From Pseudomonadota bacterium (GTDB lineage Bacteria > Pseudomonadota > Alphaproteobacteria > Rhizobiales > Rhizobiaceae): 6,132 nucleotides of DNA. The position numbers and the translations under genes are program-made. The notes under the pieces were generated by a model. It was not told where the DNA came from. It did not search any database and saw only the letters and a list, made by a program, of their open reading frames with translations. Where the stretch lies: assembly GCA_023428515.1 (NCBI GenBank), contig JAEYXI010000621.1, positions 1 through 6,132 of the forward strand. Reading direction: 5' to 3'. This document shows, one piece after another, positions 5,539 to 6,132 of the stretch. Position 1 is the stretch's first letter. Every line of letters begins with the position of its first letter.

Positions 5539-6060
5539 CTAGCTGGCGGGCTTGGCCGCCGCATAGATCACCACGCCGTTCGCGTCGTCGAATTCCACCG
5601 CCAGCACGTCCTGCGGCAGGATCTGGCGGGAATCGATGGCGTGGAAGAGCATCGCATTGCCCTCGATCTCCTTGCGCAGCTCGGTGATCTCCTTCTCTCG
5701 CTCCTTCACCTTGGCCTCGACCTCGGGCGGCGGTCCGCCTTCGGTGCGCGCCGCGTCGGGCAGGAACACGATGTCCACCTTGGAAAGGTTCGACGTCTTG
5801 CGCACGATCGCGGTGTTCTCCGTGGTCTTGTCGATCGCGGCGATCAAGCGCTGCGCATCCGTCGCGGCCTGCGTCTCCTCTTCCTGGACCTCGGTGCCGA
5901 TGATGGCGTCGAGCGATTCCTGGGTTGCGGGGCTTTGCTGCGCGAGGACGGGGCCGACGACAGGCATGACGGAAAGCATGGCCGCTGCGGTGAAAGCCGG
6001 CAGCCATCTCCTGTCGGGAAAAGTCAGGCCAAGGGCGTTCGGGTCCAGGGTGGTCGTCAT
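5539..6060 (-). CDS. Secreted hypothetical protein with coiled-coil segment
   Basis: I do not recognise this 173-aa protein. Residues 1-40 look like a Sec signal peptide: Arg residues in RRW (17-19), a hydrophobic core of AFTAAAMLSVMPVVG, and a probable cleavage after VLA (38-40), so the mature protein would be periplasmic or exported. It has no cysteine. Residues 45-85 are acidic and helix-prone, and EVEAKVKEREKEITELRKEI (113-132) is a strong short coiled-coil candidate. The C-terminus (150-170) looks beta-like. I chose the second of two adjacent ATGs (6060) because GGAG lies 6 nt upstream of it but only 3 nt from the first (6063). A start at 6123 would put 21 non-signal residues ahead and is less likely. 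It converges with ureB, and its 5' side probably faces whatever follows in the urease locus. Codon use and GC content look like the neighbours, so there is no sign of recent transfer. Confidence 0.75.
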   Translation of the reverse strand: MTTTLDPNALGLTFPDRRWLPAFTAAAMLSVMPVVGPVLAQQSPATQESLDAIIGTEVQEEETQAATDAQRLIAAIDKTTENTAIVRKTSNLSKVDIVFLPDAARTEGGPPPEVEAKVKEREKEITELRKEIEGNAMLFHAIDSRQILPQDVLAVEFDDANGVVIYAAAKPAS

Positions 6061-6132
6061 CATATGCTCCGCGAATCGGCTACGTCCGGCGTCTGCCGGG
6101 AGGTTAGAAGACCAAAACGACAACCGTTAGAC

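Noticed and set aside
6086..6099. CCGGC-GTCT-GCCGG hairpin upstream of the secreted protein gene
   Set aside because: It has only five base pairs in GC-rich DNA and no supporting context, so it is too weak to list as a regulatory feature.
1..6132. tRNA or rRNA genes, insertion sequences, CRISPR arrays, phage genes
   Set aside because: No transposase-like frame, no regularly spaced repeats beyond the coding 15-bp units and no recognisable structural RNA were seen on either strand.

Overview
The window is high-GC DNA that reads like the chromosome of a Rhizobiales alphaproteobacterium. Mesorhizobium or a close Phyllobacteriaceae relative is my best guess. The basis is the rhizobial look of the urease proteins, the order ureD-ureA-DUF1272-hupE/ureJ-ureB, the N-terminally extended YfcG-like glutathione transferase, and a ketosynthase very like rhizobial NodE. 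The taxon is an inference from recalled family sequences, not a search result.

Layout from left to right. (1) Bases 1-155 have no convincing gene but carry a nested set of GC-rich inverted repeats. These lead into a small Lys/Ala-rich, histone-H1-tail-like gene (156-482, +). (2) A leftward block on the minus strand, listed in transcription order: an 84-aa acyl carrier protein (2838-2584), a 402-aa beta-ketoacyl-ACP synthase (2566-1358) and, after a 107-bp gap with hairpins, a Nu-class-like glutathione transferase (1250-546). The ACP and synthase are 17 bp apart and resemble the NodF/NodE pair of Nod-factor acyl synthesis, but no other nod gene is present. (3) A 242-bp divergent intergenic region (2839-3080) holds a good sigma70-type promoter facing the ACP, a perfect 14-bp palindrome and a direct repeat in front of ureD. 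(4) A rightward urease block: ureD (accessory protein), ureA (gamma subunit), a nine-cysteine DUF1272 protein, a HupE/UreJ nickel permease and ureB (beta subunit). (5) A minus-strand gene for a secreted, unrecognised 173-aa protein converges on ureB. The catalytic subunit ureC and the other accessory genes (ureE, ureF, ureG) are not in the window; if present they should lie to the right of 6132.

Functional picture: the right half supplies part of a nickel urease, namely two structural subunits, the UreD scaffold for metallocentre assembly and a nickel importer. The left half supplies a dedicated acyl carrier protein with its own condensing enzyme, probably for a specialised acyl chain, plus a glutathione-dependent redox enzyme. 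The two halves share a divergent control region, but nothing in the sequence proves they are co-regulated. The most notable points are the NodFE-like pair outside a nod cluster, the ACP whose phosphopantetheine serine is preceded by His instead of Asp, and the interruption of the urease subunit genes by other genes, including one on the opposite strand.
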